A DNA stretch of 64,000 nucleotides from Nocardioides bruguierae (GTDB taxonomy: Bacteria > Actinomycetota > Actinomycetes > Propionibacteriales > Nocardioidaceae): contig NZ_JAMOIL010000013.1 in the NCBI RefSeq assembly GCF_023656415.1, positions 62,001-126,000 of the forward strand, in the 5' to 3' direction. The notes below the pieces were generated by a model. It was given only the letters and a program-made list of their open reading frames with translations. It had not been told where the DNA came from and ran no database searches. Of the stretch, positions 57,031 through 64,000 are shown in pieces (positions within the stretch are counted from its first letter, which is position 1; each line of letters starts with the position of its first letter). The position numbers and the translations under genes are program-made.

Positions 57031-57542
57031 CGTGCCGGGGAGGCGCAGGCGATCTCGCCGCGCAGCCGAGCGCGCAGGGCCCACACGAGCAGGCCGACGG
57101 CCAGCACCTGGAGGACCGGCTGCACCGGCTCGAACCAGGTGATCGCACCGGCCGAGCCCAGCGCCAGCAGGACGAGCTTGTTGCAGACCGGGCAGCCGAC
57201 GGCGAAGTAGGTGAGCAGCCCACCGACCCAGCCGCGGCGGGTGCCGGGGCCGGCGTCCTCACCGTCGTCCGTGATGACCGTGAGCGGCGAGCGGACGTAG
57301 GTCGCGGCGAGCAGGCCGCCGAGCACGCTGGAGACCAGCAGGGCCGGCCACGCCCACGCCGTCGGCGGGATCTCGCGGCCGAAGACGGGGTTGGGGATCA
57401 GGTCCGTCGGCAGGCCGACGACCAGGATCGCCGCGACGGCGGTCAGCAGGGCCACGCCCCAGCGGCGGGCGGGCCACCGGCGCAGGGCGCTCCACGCTGC
57501 CTGCTCGGGGACCTGCGGTCGGTCGGGTGCGGTGGTGCTCAT
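57027..57542 (-). CDS. Four-helix membrane protein with GCPVCNK motif
   Basis: Protein of 171 residues with helices near 28-46, 60-82, 105-130 and 137-157. A conserved-looking GCPVCNKLVLLALG (CxxC) lies at the start of the third helix, suggesting metal or thiol chemistry; another cysteine is near the C-terminus. No family is recognised with certainty. A GC-rich palindrome resembling CsoR operators lies 30 bases upstream. The ATG at 57542 is chosen. It is coupled to the GGCT-like gene. Confidence 0.7.
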   Translation of the reverse strand: MSTTAPDRPQVPEQAAWSALRRWPARRWGVALLTAVAAILVVGLPTDLIPNPVFGREIPPTAWAWPALLVSSVLGGLLAATYVRSPLTVITDDGEDAGPGTRRGWVGGLLTYFAVGCPVCNKLVLLALGSAGAITWFEPVQPVLQVLAVGLLVWALRARLRGEIACASPAR

Positions 57543-57571
57543 GCGTCGGCTCCGTCGGTGGGTCGGCATAT

Positions 57572-57583
57572 CCCCCATGGGGG
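57572..57583. promoter_or_regulatory. CsoR-like palindrome
   Basis: CCCCCATGGGGG flanked by ATAT on the left and TCTT on the right resembles copper-sensor (CsoR) operators of the TACCCC-N-GGGGTA kind. It lies 30 bases upstream of the CxxC membrane-protein gene. Metal control is inferred. Confidence 0.4.
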
Positions 57584-57757
57584 TCTTCGTCACCGTAGCG
57601 GACGGGTGGTGGTCTCGACGTGCGCTCCTCGCCGGTGCTCGTCGCAGCTCGACCACCGAGGCGGGGCTGATCCCGGTGGTCTCGAGACTTCGTCCTTCCT
57701 CGACCTCCGGGAGCAGCCCGGGACTCGCTCCCCTCGACCTCCGGGGGAGCAGGAGGC

Positions 57758-58189
57758 TCAGCGCTCGACGGTGTGCGCGACGTAGACGTCGCAGGGGGCC
57801 TTGTGCATGACGTCGGTGGCGATGGAGCCGAAGACGCGGCTGGGGCCCTGGACGCGCTTGTTGCCGATGACGATCAGCTCGGCGTCGACCTCGTGGGCAC
57901 GCTGCACGAGCGCCTCGCCCGGCTTGCCCTCGACGGCGCTGGGCTCGGCGACGAGCGCCGGCAGGTCGCGCTTGAGGTTGTAGATGACGTGGACGGCGTG
58001 CTCGGCGGCCAGGTCCTCGGTGGACCGGTCGAACTTCTCCGGGCCTTCCTCGACGACCTCGGTCTTGAACTTCTCGTAGGCGGAGACCACGTGCAGCGTG
58101 GCCCCGGTGGCGACGGCGAGCTCAGCGGCCTTGCGGGCGGCGGTCTCGGCGGTGGCGCTGGCGTCCACGCCGACGACGATGTTCTTCAT
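57758..58189 (-). CDS. Universal stress protein (UspA family)
   Basis: Protein of 143 residues with the Usp fold: IVVGVDASATAETAARKA at the start, and GNKRVQGPSRVFGSIATDVMHKAPCDV at the end, given here across the nucleotide-binding loop. It shares the GNKRVQG and APCDVYV segments with the paralogue 120 bases upstream, so the two arose by duplication. GGAGGG precedes the ATG. Such proteins act in dormancy, hypoxia or stress responses. Confidence 0.93.
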   Translation of the reverse strand: MKNIVVGVDASATAETAARKAAELAVATGATLHVVSAYEKFKTEVVEEGPEKFDRSTEDLAAEHAVHVIYNLKRDLPALVAEPSAVEGKPGEALVQRAHEVDAELIVIGNKRVQGPSRVFGSIATDVMHKAPCDVYVAHTVER

Positions 58190-58311
58190 CTGCTTCCCTC
58201 CTGGTCCCGGGACTTCGCCGGGGTCGTGCGGTGCCGAGCCGCTGCTCGACGACCGTGCTGTGTTGCTGACAAGTGTTCCACCTCACATCGGTGGCACGTG
58301 CTGCGGGTCGC

Positions 58312-58725
58312 TCACTTCCCGTGGGTGTGCACGACGTAGACGTCGCAGGGGGCCTTCGCCATCACCGACGTGGCCACGCTGCCGAAGACCCGGGCGACGC
58401 CCTGGACCCGCTTGTTGCCGATGACGATCAGCCCGGCGCTCAGCTCGGCGGCCCGCTGCACGAGCGCGTCGCCCGGCTTGCCGTCGACCGGCGAGGCGCT
58501 GACCCGCAGGCCGGGGGTGGCGGCGCGCAGGGACGCGGCCAGGCGCCCCGCGACGGACGTGGCGTCGTCCTCGGTCGCGAAGTGCGCCGCCTCGCCGGCC
58601 TCCACCGCGTCGTAGGCGGAGACGATCTCCAGGCGCGAGTCGTGGGCCACGGCGATCTGCGCGGCCCGGCGCGCGGCCGCGGCGGCGGTCTCGCTGCCGT
58701 CCACGCCGACCACGACGACGTCGTA
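58312..58725 (-). CDS. Universal stress protein (UspA family), paralogue
   Basis: Protein of 137 residues, start MYDVVVVGVDGSETAAAAA, with the nucleotide loop GNKRVQGVARVFGSVATSVM near the C-terminus. It is closely related to the downstream copy. The ATG at 58725 is divergent from the Gfo/Idh gene. Two palindromes of the GGGAC-N4-GNCCC type lie 46 and 81 bases upstream, similar to DosR boxes that control Usp genes in mycobacteria. Confidence 0.93.
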   Translation of the reverse strand, partial: YDVVVVGVDGSETAAAAARRAAQIAVAHDSRLEIVSAYDAVEAGEAAHFATEDDATSVAGRLAASLRAATPGLRVSASPVDGKPGDALVQRAAELSAGLIVIGNKRVQGVARVFGSVATSVMAKAPCDVYVVHTHGK

Positions 58726-58770
58726 CATGCCTGGTGCCCTCCGCTCGCCGGCCGGACGAGGTGGCCGACC

Positions 58771-58819
58771 GAGTCCATGGTCCCACGAGCGGGGGCGGTG
58801 GCTGAGGGTCATCGGTCCC
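58771..58819 (-). promoter_or_regulatory. Two DosR-like boxes upstream of usp
   Basis: On the minus strand GGGACCATGGACTC (58771-58784) and GGGACCGATGACCC (58806-58819), 35 bases apart. Both keep GGGACC on one side and a degenerate complement on the other, like DosR/DevR sites (GGGACTNNAGTCCC). Their position fits activator sites for the usp gene. Confidence 0.5.
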
Positions 58820-58864
58820 GACACGGCTGCCGATCCTGAGGGGGAATTGACTGCTCGGAGGCTG

Positions 58865-58893
58865 TTGGCACGTGCCATCCGCGCGGCTACGTT
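58865..58893 (+). promoter_or_regulatory. Promoter of Gfo/Idh gene with palindrome TGGCACGTGCCA (copy 2)
   Basis: TTGGCA (58865-58870) and TACGTT (58888-58893) are spaced by 17 bases, with the ATG seven bases after the -10. The perfect 12-bp palindrome (58866-58877) overlaps the -35, as a repressor site would. Confidence 0.7.
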
Positions 58894-58900
58894 CAGCCTC

Positions 58901-59968
58901 ATGGCAACTGAGATCACACCGCTGAAGCTGGGTGTCGTCGGTTACTCCGTCGGCGGGCGCTTCTTCCACGCCCCCTTCGTCGAGGCCGCCGAGGGCGTCG
59001 AGCTCGCGGGCGTCGTCACCCGCTCCGAGGCCCGCCGCAAGGAGCTGGCCGAGGACTACCCCGGCGTCCCCGTCTTCGACTCCCTCACCGACATGCTCGC
59101 CGCGGGCGTCGTCGAGGCCGTCACGATCACCACCCCGCCGGCCACGCACCGCGAGCTCGCGCTCGAGGCGATCGCCGCCGGCGTCCACGTGCTCATGGAC
59201 AAGCCGTTCATGCCCACCGCCGAGGTGGCGCGCGAGGTGGCGCAGGCAGCGCAGGACGCCGGCGTGGTGCTCGCCCCGTTCCACAACCGCCGCACCGACG
59301 CCGACGTCCGCACCCTGGCCGGCGTGATGGAGGCCGGACGCCTCGGCCCGATCTGGCGCGTCCACTCCCGCTTCGACCTCGACGAGGCGCACGGCGTGGA
59401 GGGCGGCGAGAACGGCGGCCTCCTGCGCGACCTGGGCAGCCACGTCGTCGACCAGGTCGTCGGCCTGCTCGGCCCGGTCACCCACGTGCTCGGCCACCTC
59501 GACCACGCCGACATCCCCGACGTCGGCCGTGGCGGTGGCCTGACCGACGTGTCCTTCCACCTCACGCTCACCCACGCCTCGGGCGCCATGTCGACGGTGG
59601 AGTCGACCAAGACCGTCCACCTGGCCCAGCGCGAGCTGCTCGCCTACGGCGAGGCCGGCAGCTACCAGTCGCTCTCGCGCGACGTGCAGGCCCAGGACGT
59701 CTTCGCAGGCCTGCGGCCCGCCGCCGACCCCGAGGGCTGGGGGTACGACAGCCCCGAGAACGCCGGCTGGCTGCGCACCGCCGACGGCGAGGAGCGGGTG
59801 CCCTCGGCCCAGGGCCGCTACCACGACATGTACACCGCGTTCGCGCAGGCCGTGGCCGGCACCGGTGCCCCGGTGGTCACCGTCGAGGAGGCGATCCACG
59901 TCCTCGCGATCCTCGACGCGGCCCGGGTCTCGGCGGCCGAGAAGCGCCTGGTCGCCGTCGAGCAGTAG
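58901..59968 (+). CDS. Gfo/Idh/MocA family oxidoreductase
   Basis: Protein of 355 residues with an N-terminal NAD(P)-binding domain (LGVVGYSVGGRFFHAP, replacing the usual GxGxxG with GYSVGG) and VLMDKPF in place of the family's EKP. The C-terminal domain holds GGLLRDLGSHVVDQ with the catalytic His. Members oxidise sugars or inositols; the substrate is unknown. The ATG at 58901 is seven bases after TACGTT, giving a leaderless transcript. Confidence 0.9.
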   Translation: MATEITPLKLGVVGYSVGGRFFHAPFVEAAEGVELAGVVTRSEARRKELAEDYPGVPVFDSLTDMLAAGVVEAVTITTPPATHRELALEAIAAGVHVLMDKPFMPTAEVAREVAQAAQDAGVVLAPFHNRRTDADVRTLAGVMEAGRLGPIWRVHSRFDLDEAHGVEGGENGGLLRDLGSHVVDQVVGLLGPVTHVLGHLDHADIPDVGRGGGLTDVSFHLTLTHASGAMSTVESTKTVHLAQRELLAYGEAGSYQSLSRDVQAQDVFAGLRPAADPEGWGYDSPENAGWLRTADGEERVPSAQGRYHDMYTAFAQAVAGTGAPVVTVEEAIHVLAILDAARVSAAEKRLVAVEQ

Positions 59969-59980
59969 GCGAGGAGAGGC

Positions 59981-60856
59981 TCAGCGCCAGCGCGGCAGGA
60001 CGTCGGCCACGACCCGCTCGAGGTCGGCGTCCTCGCCCGCGTAGGGCTCGCCGGTGCGCGGCCAGTGGGTGATGAGGTCGGTGAAGCCGAGGGCGGCGGC
60101 GCGGCCGGTCATCTCCTCGAACAGGTCGGTGCTGGAGAGCGCGAACAGCCCGTGGCTGAACCTGGCGGGCGCGTCCATCAGCAGGTACCGCGGGAACGAC
60201 GCGCGGTCGCGGCCGGCCTTCTCCAGCGCCTCGTCCAGCGTCGCGGTCATCTCCGCCAGGTGCGCGAACCAGCCGTCGAGGTCGTCGGCCGGGCGGCCCG
60301 TCGTCATCCACCCCTCGCCCACCCGGGCGGCGTAGCGGATCGAGCGCGGCCCGTTGCCGGAGACCACGAACGGGGTGGACGGCGTCGGCGCGGTGCGTGC
60401 GTCGACGGTGCTGAACCAGGTGCCCGCCGCGTCCACGTGGTCCTCCGAGCGCAGGCGCCGCAGCAGGTCGGTGAACTCCTGGAAGCGGTCGACGCGCTCC
60501 TTGGCGCTCATGTCGGGCAGGCCCAGCTTGGCCGAGTCGAGGTCGCCCCCGACGCCGAGGCCGAGCAGGAAGCGGCCGCCCGAGATCTCGTCGAGCGCCT
60601 GGACCTCCCGGTACAGCGGCAGCGGGTGCCGGAAGTTCGGCGCGGTGACCGCGGTGCCGAGCCCGATCCGGCTGGTCAGCGCCGCGGCGGCCGCCAGGGT
60701 GGTGAGCGCGTCGCGCCACGGCGACTCCGGCAGCGAGCCCCACGTCAGGTGGTCGTAGGTCCAGGCGTGGTCGAGGCCCATCTCCTCCGCCGCGACCCAG
60801 CGGGGTCGGGACTCGGCCCAGGACAGGTCGGTCAGCAGGGTCACTCCGAAGCGCAC
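59981..60856 (-). CDS. LLM class F420-dependent oxidoreductase-like protein
   Basis: Luciferase-like monooxygenase family protein of 291 residues. It shows MRFGVTLLTD at the start, SRIGLGTAVTAPNFRHPL, the GGRFLLGLGVGGD motif and HVDAAGTWF-type segments of the TIM-barrel. Actinobacterial members commonly use F420 or flavin; which applies is unclear. The GTG at 60856 is six bases after TACCGT on the minus strand, fitting a leaderless start. It converges with the Gfo/Idh gene. Confidence 0.88.
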   Translation of the reverse strand: MRFGVTLLTDLSWAESRPRWVAAEEMGLDHAWTYDHLTWGSLPESPWRDALTTLAAAAALTSRIGLGTAVTAPNFRHPLPLYREVQALDEISGGRFLLGLGVGGDLDSAKLGLPDMSAKERVDRFQEFTDLLRRLRSEDHVDAAGTWFSTVDARTAPTPSTPFVVSGNGPRSIRYAARVGEGWMTTGRPADDLDGWFAHLAEMTATLDEALEKAGRDRASFPRYLLMDAPARFSHGLFALSSTDLFEEMTGRAAALGFTDLITHWPRTGEPYAGEDADLERVVADVLPRWR

Positions 60857-60907
60857 GCGGCCACGGTAGTGGCGGCCGCGTGCGCCCCGAAGCCGGGACG
60901 CCCCGAA

Positions 60908-60962
60908 GCCGGGACGTCATGCGGAGCGGACGCAGTGTCCCTCAGAGGTATGACGTCCCGGC
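60908..60962. repeat. 13-bp inverted repeat downstream of the GH5 gene
   Basis: GCCGGGACGTCAT (60908-60920) and ATGACGTCCCGGC (60950-60962) are exact complements around 29 bases. A partial direct copy, CCCCGAAGCCGGGACG, precedes it. It may terminate the minus-strand GH5 gene or be a dispersed extragenic palindrome. Confidence 0.7.
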
Positions 60963-60986
60963 CGGGCCGGCGGGGTCAGGCGCCGC

Positions 60987-63029
60987 TCACCAGGAGACCT
61001 GGTCGACCCCGAGGGTGCCGCTCCAGCCGCCACCGTTGTTGACCTGCAGGCCGACGATGCGGACGCGGTCCAGCGAGGCGGGCACCGTGAACCGCACCGT
61101 GTTCCAGCCGTCCTCCAGGCGCGTGCTCGGCCCGGTGCCGGCGGCCCAGGTGCCGGTGCCGGCGGGCACGTGCACGTGCAGGACGACGTCGTCGCCGGGG
61201 TCCAGGTCGGTCACCGAGGCCGTGCCGACCGCGGGGTAGCCGGTGCCGGGCCGCACCGTCAGCGCCCCGGCGCCCGCCCACGTGTCGGTGGTGCGGCGGC
61301 CCACCGTGGCCGAGCCCCACCGGGTGGAGAAGCCCTCGGTGCCGGCGTCGAAGGTGAGGCGCGGTGCGACCGCGTCCACGTCGTCGACGTAGATCCGGCC
61401 GGTCCAGCCGCTGCCGTTGTTGACCTGCAGGCCGGCGATGATCGCCCCGGCGTCGGGCACGGTGAACCGCACGGTGGTCCACGCGCCTGCCTGGAGCGTC
61501 ACGGCGCCGCCGACCCAGGCCCGCCACGAGGGGTCGAACGTCATCGGGGAGACGCTGACCGGCGCGGTGCCGTCGCCGCGGTCGGGGGCCCACACGCGCA
61601 TCGTCACCTCGGACCCGCCCCGCACCTGGCCGCTCAGCCCCTGGGAGCCGACGCCGAACCCGGCCGCCGGCCAGCCGGCACCGCTGAGGTCGAGGGCGAG
61701 GGCACCGGTGCCGCTGCGCGCGGTGCCGGCCCAGGAGGAGACGCCGATCGAGCCCCAGCGGGCCTTCCAGCCGTGGGTGCCGGACTCGAAGGTCTGCAGG
61801 GCGGTCGGGTCGACGGGCACGGGCGTGCCGCCGGGCTCCGTGGGCGGGGCGCCGGCGTCGTCGTCGGGCAGCGTCCGGGTCTGGAGGTGCTCGCGGTAGC
61901 CGGCGCCGTAGGCGGTCGGGGTGCCCTGCCAGTCGGAGATGAGCGCCGGCATGCTCGAGCAGTCGGCCGTGCTCCACGACCACGCGAGGTAGCCGATGCC
62001 GTGCTCGTCGGCCCACGGGAGGATGCGGTCGAGGAAGTCGCGACCGCACCCGTCCTGGCCGACCTCGGTGAGCAGCACCGGCACCTCCTCGGCCACCGGT
62101 GCGGCCGTCGCGTCCCAGCAGGAGGCGGTGCTGCAGCCGGAGAAGTTGTAGACGTGCCAGCCGGCCACCACCTGGCCCTGCGGGTCGGTGGGCCGGAACT
62201 GCGACCAGCGCTCGAGGTCGCCGCCCCACAGCAGCCCGGTGACGATCAGCGGCTGGGTGGCGCCGACCGAGCGCACCGCGTCCACCAGCTCCTGCATGCC
62301 GGCGGCGCGCCAGCCCTCGGCGGTGGTGCAGCCGTCGCGCCAGCAGCTCCAGGAGATGTCGTGCGGCTCGTTGAACAGCTCGAACATCACGCTCGGGTCG
62401 TCGGCGAAGCGGGTGGCGACGCTGCGCCAGAAGTCGATGCTGTGGTCGGCGTTGGGCGCGGGCTCCTGCGCGGTGGCGCGGGTGCTGCCGTGGTGGCTCC
62501 AGTGCAGGTCGAGGACGACGGCCAGGCCGGCGTCGTGCAGCCGCGCGACGAAGCCCTCCACGGCCGCGCGGTAGCTCTCCCCGCTCCAGCGCGGGTCGAC
62601 GCCGTTGATGCCGAGCCAGCAGGTCTCGTTGAGGGGCAGTCGCACGGTGTTGACGCCCCAGGCGAGCATCGACTGGATCGCGGCGGCGTCGGTGGGGCCG
62701 TCGAAGAAGCCCCAGCCCTGCACGCAGGCGTACTCGGTGCCGGGGCGGTTGAGGCCGGCCACGTGCAGCGTGCTGCCGGTGCGGGCGTCGACGAGGCGCT
62801 CGCCGCGGACCTCGGGCTCGGGCGGACCCTCGGGGGTCGCGCCGGCGAGGGTGGTGCTGGTGCTGGTGCTGGTGCTGGTGCTGGTGCTGGTGCTGGTGCT
62901 CGTGCTGGTGCTGGTCGGGGTCTGGGGGAGTGCGGCCGAGGCGGGGAGCACGGCGCCGAGGAGCAGCGCGGTGACGGGGGCCAGGGCCACGACGGCGGCG
63001 CGCAGGCGGCCGGCGGGGACGGGCGACAT
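60987..63029 (-). CDS. Secreted glycoside hydrolase family 5 (cellulase-like)
   Basis: Secreted enzyme of 680 residues. A signal peptide (~1-33, ending ASAALP) is followed by a 20-residue alternating Thr/Ser linker. The GH5 domain spans ~75-395 with WGVNTVRLPL, the acid/base in FELFNEPHD and the nucleophile in LLTEVGQDG. Two related C-terminal beta modules of ~115 residues (opening FESGTHGWKARWGS and FDAGTEGFSTRWGS) are probably carbohydrate-binding. The substrate is likely a beta-glucan or mannan. GGAG precedes the ATG. Confidence 0.93.
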   Translation of the reverse strand: MSPVPAGRLRAAVVALAPVTALLLGAVLPASAALPQTPTSTSTSTSTSTSTSTSTSTSTTLAGATPEGPPEPEVRGERLVDARTGSTLHVAGLNRPGTEYACVQGWGFFDGPTDAAAIQSMLAWGVNTVRLPLNETCWLGINGVDPRWSGESYRAAVEGFVARLHDAGLAVVLDLHWSHHGSTRATAQEPAPNADHSIDFWRSVATRFADDPSVMFELFNEPHDISWSCWRDGCTTAEGWRAAGMQELVDAVRSVGATQPLIVTGLLWGGDLERWSQFRPTDPQGQVVAGWHVYNFSGCSTASCWDATAAPVAEEVPVLLTEVGQDGCGRDFLDRILPWADEHGIGYLAWSWSTADCSSMPALISDWQGTPTAYGAGYREHLQTRTLPDDDAGAPPTEPGGTPVPVDPTALQTFESGTHGWKARWGSIGVSSWAGTARSGTGALALDLSGAGWPAAGFGVGSQGLSGQVRGGSEVTMRVWAPDRGDGTAPVSVSPMTFDPSWRAWVGGAVTLQAGAWTTVRFTVPDAGAIIAGLQVNNGSGWTGRIYVDDVDAVAPRLTFDAGTEGFSTRWGSATVGRRTTDTWAGAGALTVRPGTGYPAVGTASVTDLDPGDDVVLHVHVPAGTGTWAAGTGPSTRLEDGWNTVRFTVPASLDRVRIVGLQVNNGGGWSGTLGVDQVSW
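62853..62912 (-). repeat. Hexanucleotide repeat encoding Thr-Ser linker
   Basis: Ten GGTGCT units, one with a C variant, encode alternating Ser and Thr codons right after the signal peptide of the GH5 enzyme. Such a tract can change length by slippage. Confidence 0.9.
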
Positions 63030-63188
63030 GGGGGATCTCCGAGAGGTGAGGGGTCGAGCAGCGGGGGTGGGCAGGGGAGTGAGCAGGGGCTGAGCAGGGG
63101 TGGGGTGGGGACGACGTCCTGGCCCCGGACGTGGCGCTGGGGGCGGCACAGGAGGCACGGACGAGCGCCGTGGAGGCCCGGACCCGCC

Positions 63189-63296
63189 TCAGGCGGCGGT
63201 GTCGAACGGGCGTGGCGTGACCGGTGCGGTCGGGGGACCGGTGCCCGGGGCGCGACTGGCGGGCTGGCGCGCCCCGGTACGGGGTCGTGTCTGCAT
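63189..63296 (-). CDS. Possible 35-residue Pro/Arg/Thr-rich peptide
   Basis: A short frame beginning MQTRPRTGARQPAS and ending RPFDTAA, with GGGAGA four bases before the ATG. No similarity is recognised. It lies upstream of the GH5 gene on the same strand and could be a leader peptide, or chance. Confidence 0.25.
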   Translation of the reverse strand: MQTRPRTGARQPASRAPGTGPPTAPVTPRPFDTAA

Positions 63297-63440
63297 GGCG
63301 TCTCCCGAGAAGGACTCGCATGGGCGATGCGGGCGGCGACGATGGATCGGCATCGAGCGTCGGCGACGGCTTCGTCGTCGTCCACGGTGCGCCAGCCTGC
63401 ACGCCGGCACGTGCGACTTCCGCATCCTGGTGTCGTTTTC

Positions 63441-63454
63441 GGGACCTTGGTCCC
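63441..63454. promoter_or_regulatory. DosR-like perfect palindrome
   Basis: GGGACC-TT-GGTCCC preceded by TTTTC, closest of the local sites to the DosR core. It lies about 75 bases before the SDR promoter and 410 bases from the GH5 start. Confidence 0.45.
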
Positions 63455-63530
63455 ACGCGGGTGTCCACTCTGTCCACAGGTGTCCTGACCTGCTCGGATC
63501 GTCGCCGCGGCGCCCGGCTACGGTCGGGTC

Positions 63531-64000
63531 GTGAGCACACGAGCACCGGCCTCCCGCACGGCACGGGGAGTGGCGCTGGGCCTGTCACGGAGCCTGTCAC
63601 TGGGCCTGGCGCGCGCCGCCACCCGCGCGCTGGACGTGGCCGCCGACCGCGCGGTCCTGCCCGGGTACGCGGCCACCGGCCCCCGGCTGCGCCGTGCGGG
63701 CTGGCGGCTCGACCCGGCCCGCCGCGACCCCGAGCCCGGCAGCCTGGCCGGTCGGCACGTCGTCGTCACCGGGGCCACCTCCGGCATCGGCCGGGCCACG
63801 GCCGTCGGGCTGGCGGGGCTGGGCGCCGTCGTCCACCTGCTCGGGCGCGACCCGGCCAAGGTGGCCGCGGAGGCCGCCGACCTGCGGGCGCAGGGCGCGC
63901 AGGTGGTGGAGGAGGTCTGCGACGTCGGCGACCTCGACGCCGTGGCGGCCTGGTGCGCGGACCTGCTCGGCCGGGTCGACGCGCTGCACGGCCTGGTGCA
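63531..64000 (+). CDS. Short-chain dehydrogenase/reductase (3' end outside window)
   Basis: About 157 residues are visible before the window ends. After a basic N-terminal region of ~75 residues (with RSLSLGLARAATRAL) comes the classical SDR cofactor motif VVVTGATSGIGRATA and an NAD(P)-binding pattern (HLLGRDPAKV, CDVGDLD). The long N-terminus recalls DHRS12-like SDRs. TACGGT (63519-63524) is six bases before the GTG, so a leaderless start is likely. The active-site Tyr lies beyond the window. Confidence 0.88.
   Translation, partial: MSTRAPASRTARGVALGLSRSLSLGLARAATRALDVAADRAVLPGYAATGPRLRRAGWRLDPARRDPEPGSLAGRHVVVTGATSGIGRATAVGLAGLGAVVHLLGRDPAKVAAEAADLRAQGAQVVEEVCDVGDLDAVAAWCADLLGRVDALHGLV

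Larger units (their letters stand above)
63030..63530. other. Region upstream of GH5 gene and SDR gene
   Basis: About 500 bases between divergent genes. It holds GAGCAGGGG direct repeats near 63070-63100, a possible small minus-strand gene (63189-63296), a DosR-like palindrome (63441-63454), one DnaA-box-like TGTCCACAG near 63471, and a TACGGT -10 for the SDR gene. No long gene is seen. Confidence 0.5.

Noticed and set aside
61170..63488. Very long plus-strand open frame opposite the GH5 gene
   Set aside because: It is antisense to a gene with a signal peptide, catalytic motifs and a ribosome site. Long open frames on the opposite strand are expected at this GC content, and its translation is low-complexity Gly/Ala/Arg.
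63189..63530. Riboswitch upstream of the GH5 gene
   Set aside because: Hairpins are present but no conserved riboswitch core (cyclic di-GMP or cyclic di-AMP type) could be recognised.

Overview
The window is about 64 kb of very GC-rich chromosome from an actinobacterium, with no mobile element or phage gene seen. Gene content and order match the replication-origin region of actinobacteria: murJ / sigM-rsmA-trxB-trxA / parB-parA-rsmG-jag-yidC-yidD-rnpA-rpmH / dnaA / dnaN-gnd-recF-dciA-gyrB-gyrA, then the fhaA-fhaB-pstP-rodA-pbpA-pknA-pknB cluster. The overall style (frequent GTG starts, 4-base stop/start overlaps, TANNNT elements 6-7 bases before a start codon) suggests a Nocardioides-like member of the Propionibacteriales. 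The genus is an inference.

Layout. 1-10 kb: lipid II flippase MurJ (5' end outside the window), a separate membrane pseudokinase, the SigM/anti-sigma pair, thioredoxin reductase and thioredoxin, a GNAT enzyme, an aminotransferase and an acyltransferase. 10-16 kb (minus strand): chromosome partition, 16S rRNA methylation, membrane insertase and RNase P genes, with two parS sites. 16-28.8 kb (plus strand): dnaA, then an organic-peroxide module (ohrR/ohr) lying between dnaA and the DnaA-box region, then dnaN to gyrA. 28.8-36 kb: tRNA-Ile, a DLW-39 small protein, tRNA-Ala, a soluble chemoreceptor signalling protein paired with an Aer-like PAS protein, a SURF1 protein, a protein with 11-residue repeats, a cyclophilin and a rhomboid protease, followed by a compact cluster of six DnaA-box-like sequences. 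36-46.8 kb: a double-length CrgA, a DUF881 protein, and the Ser/Thr kinase/phosphatase/FHA/elongation operon on the minus strand. 46.8-50.7 kb: tRNA-Leu, a DUF2185 protein, then a cobalamin riboswitch (with possible NrdR boxes) controlling nrdB-nrdA and a 39-residue Cys-rich peptide. 50.7-64 kb: accessory metabolic and stress genes, including an NHL-repeat protein, a TetR/SDR pair with two operators, two universal stress proteins, an oxidoreductase group, a secreted GH5 glycosidase and a truncated SDR gene.

The most unusual item is the ribonucleotide reductase operon. NrdA stops just after its tyrosine pair and lacks the usual C-terminal redox cysteines. The next small gene encodes a peptide ending in a CxxC tail, as though the tail were supplied in trans. 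Other points worth checking are the DnaA-box cluster at 35.9 kb, the split Aer-type receptor, the tandemly duplicated CrgA, DosR-like palindromes near stress genes, and a 12-bp palindrome found at two promoters.
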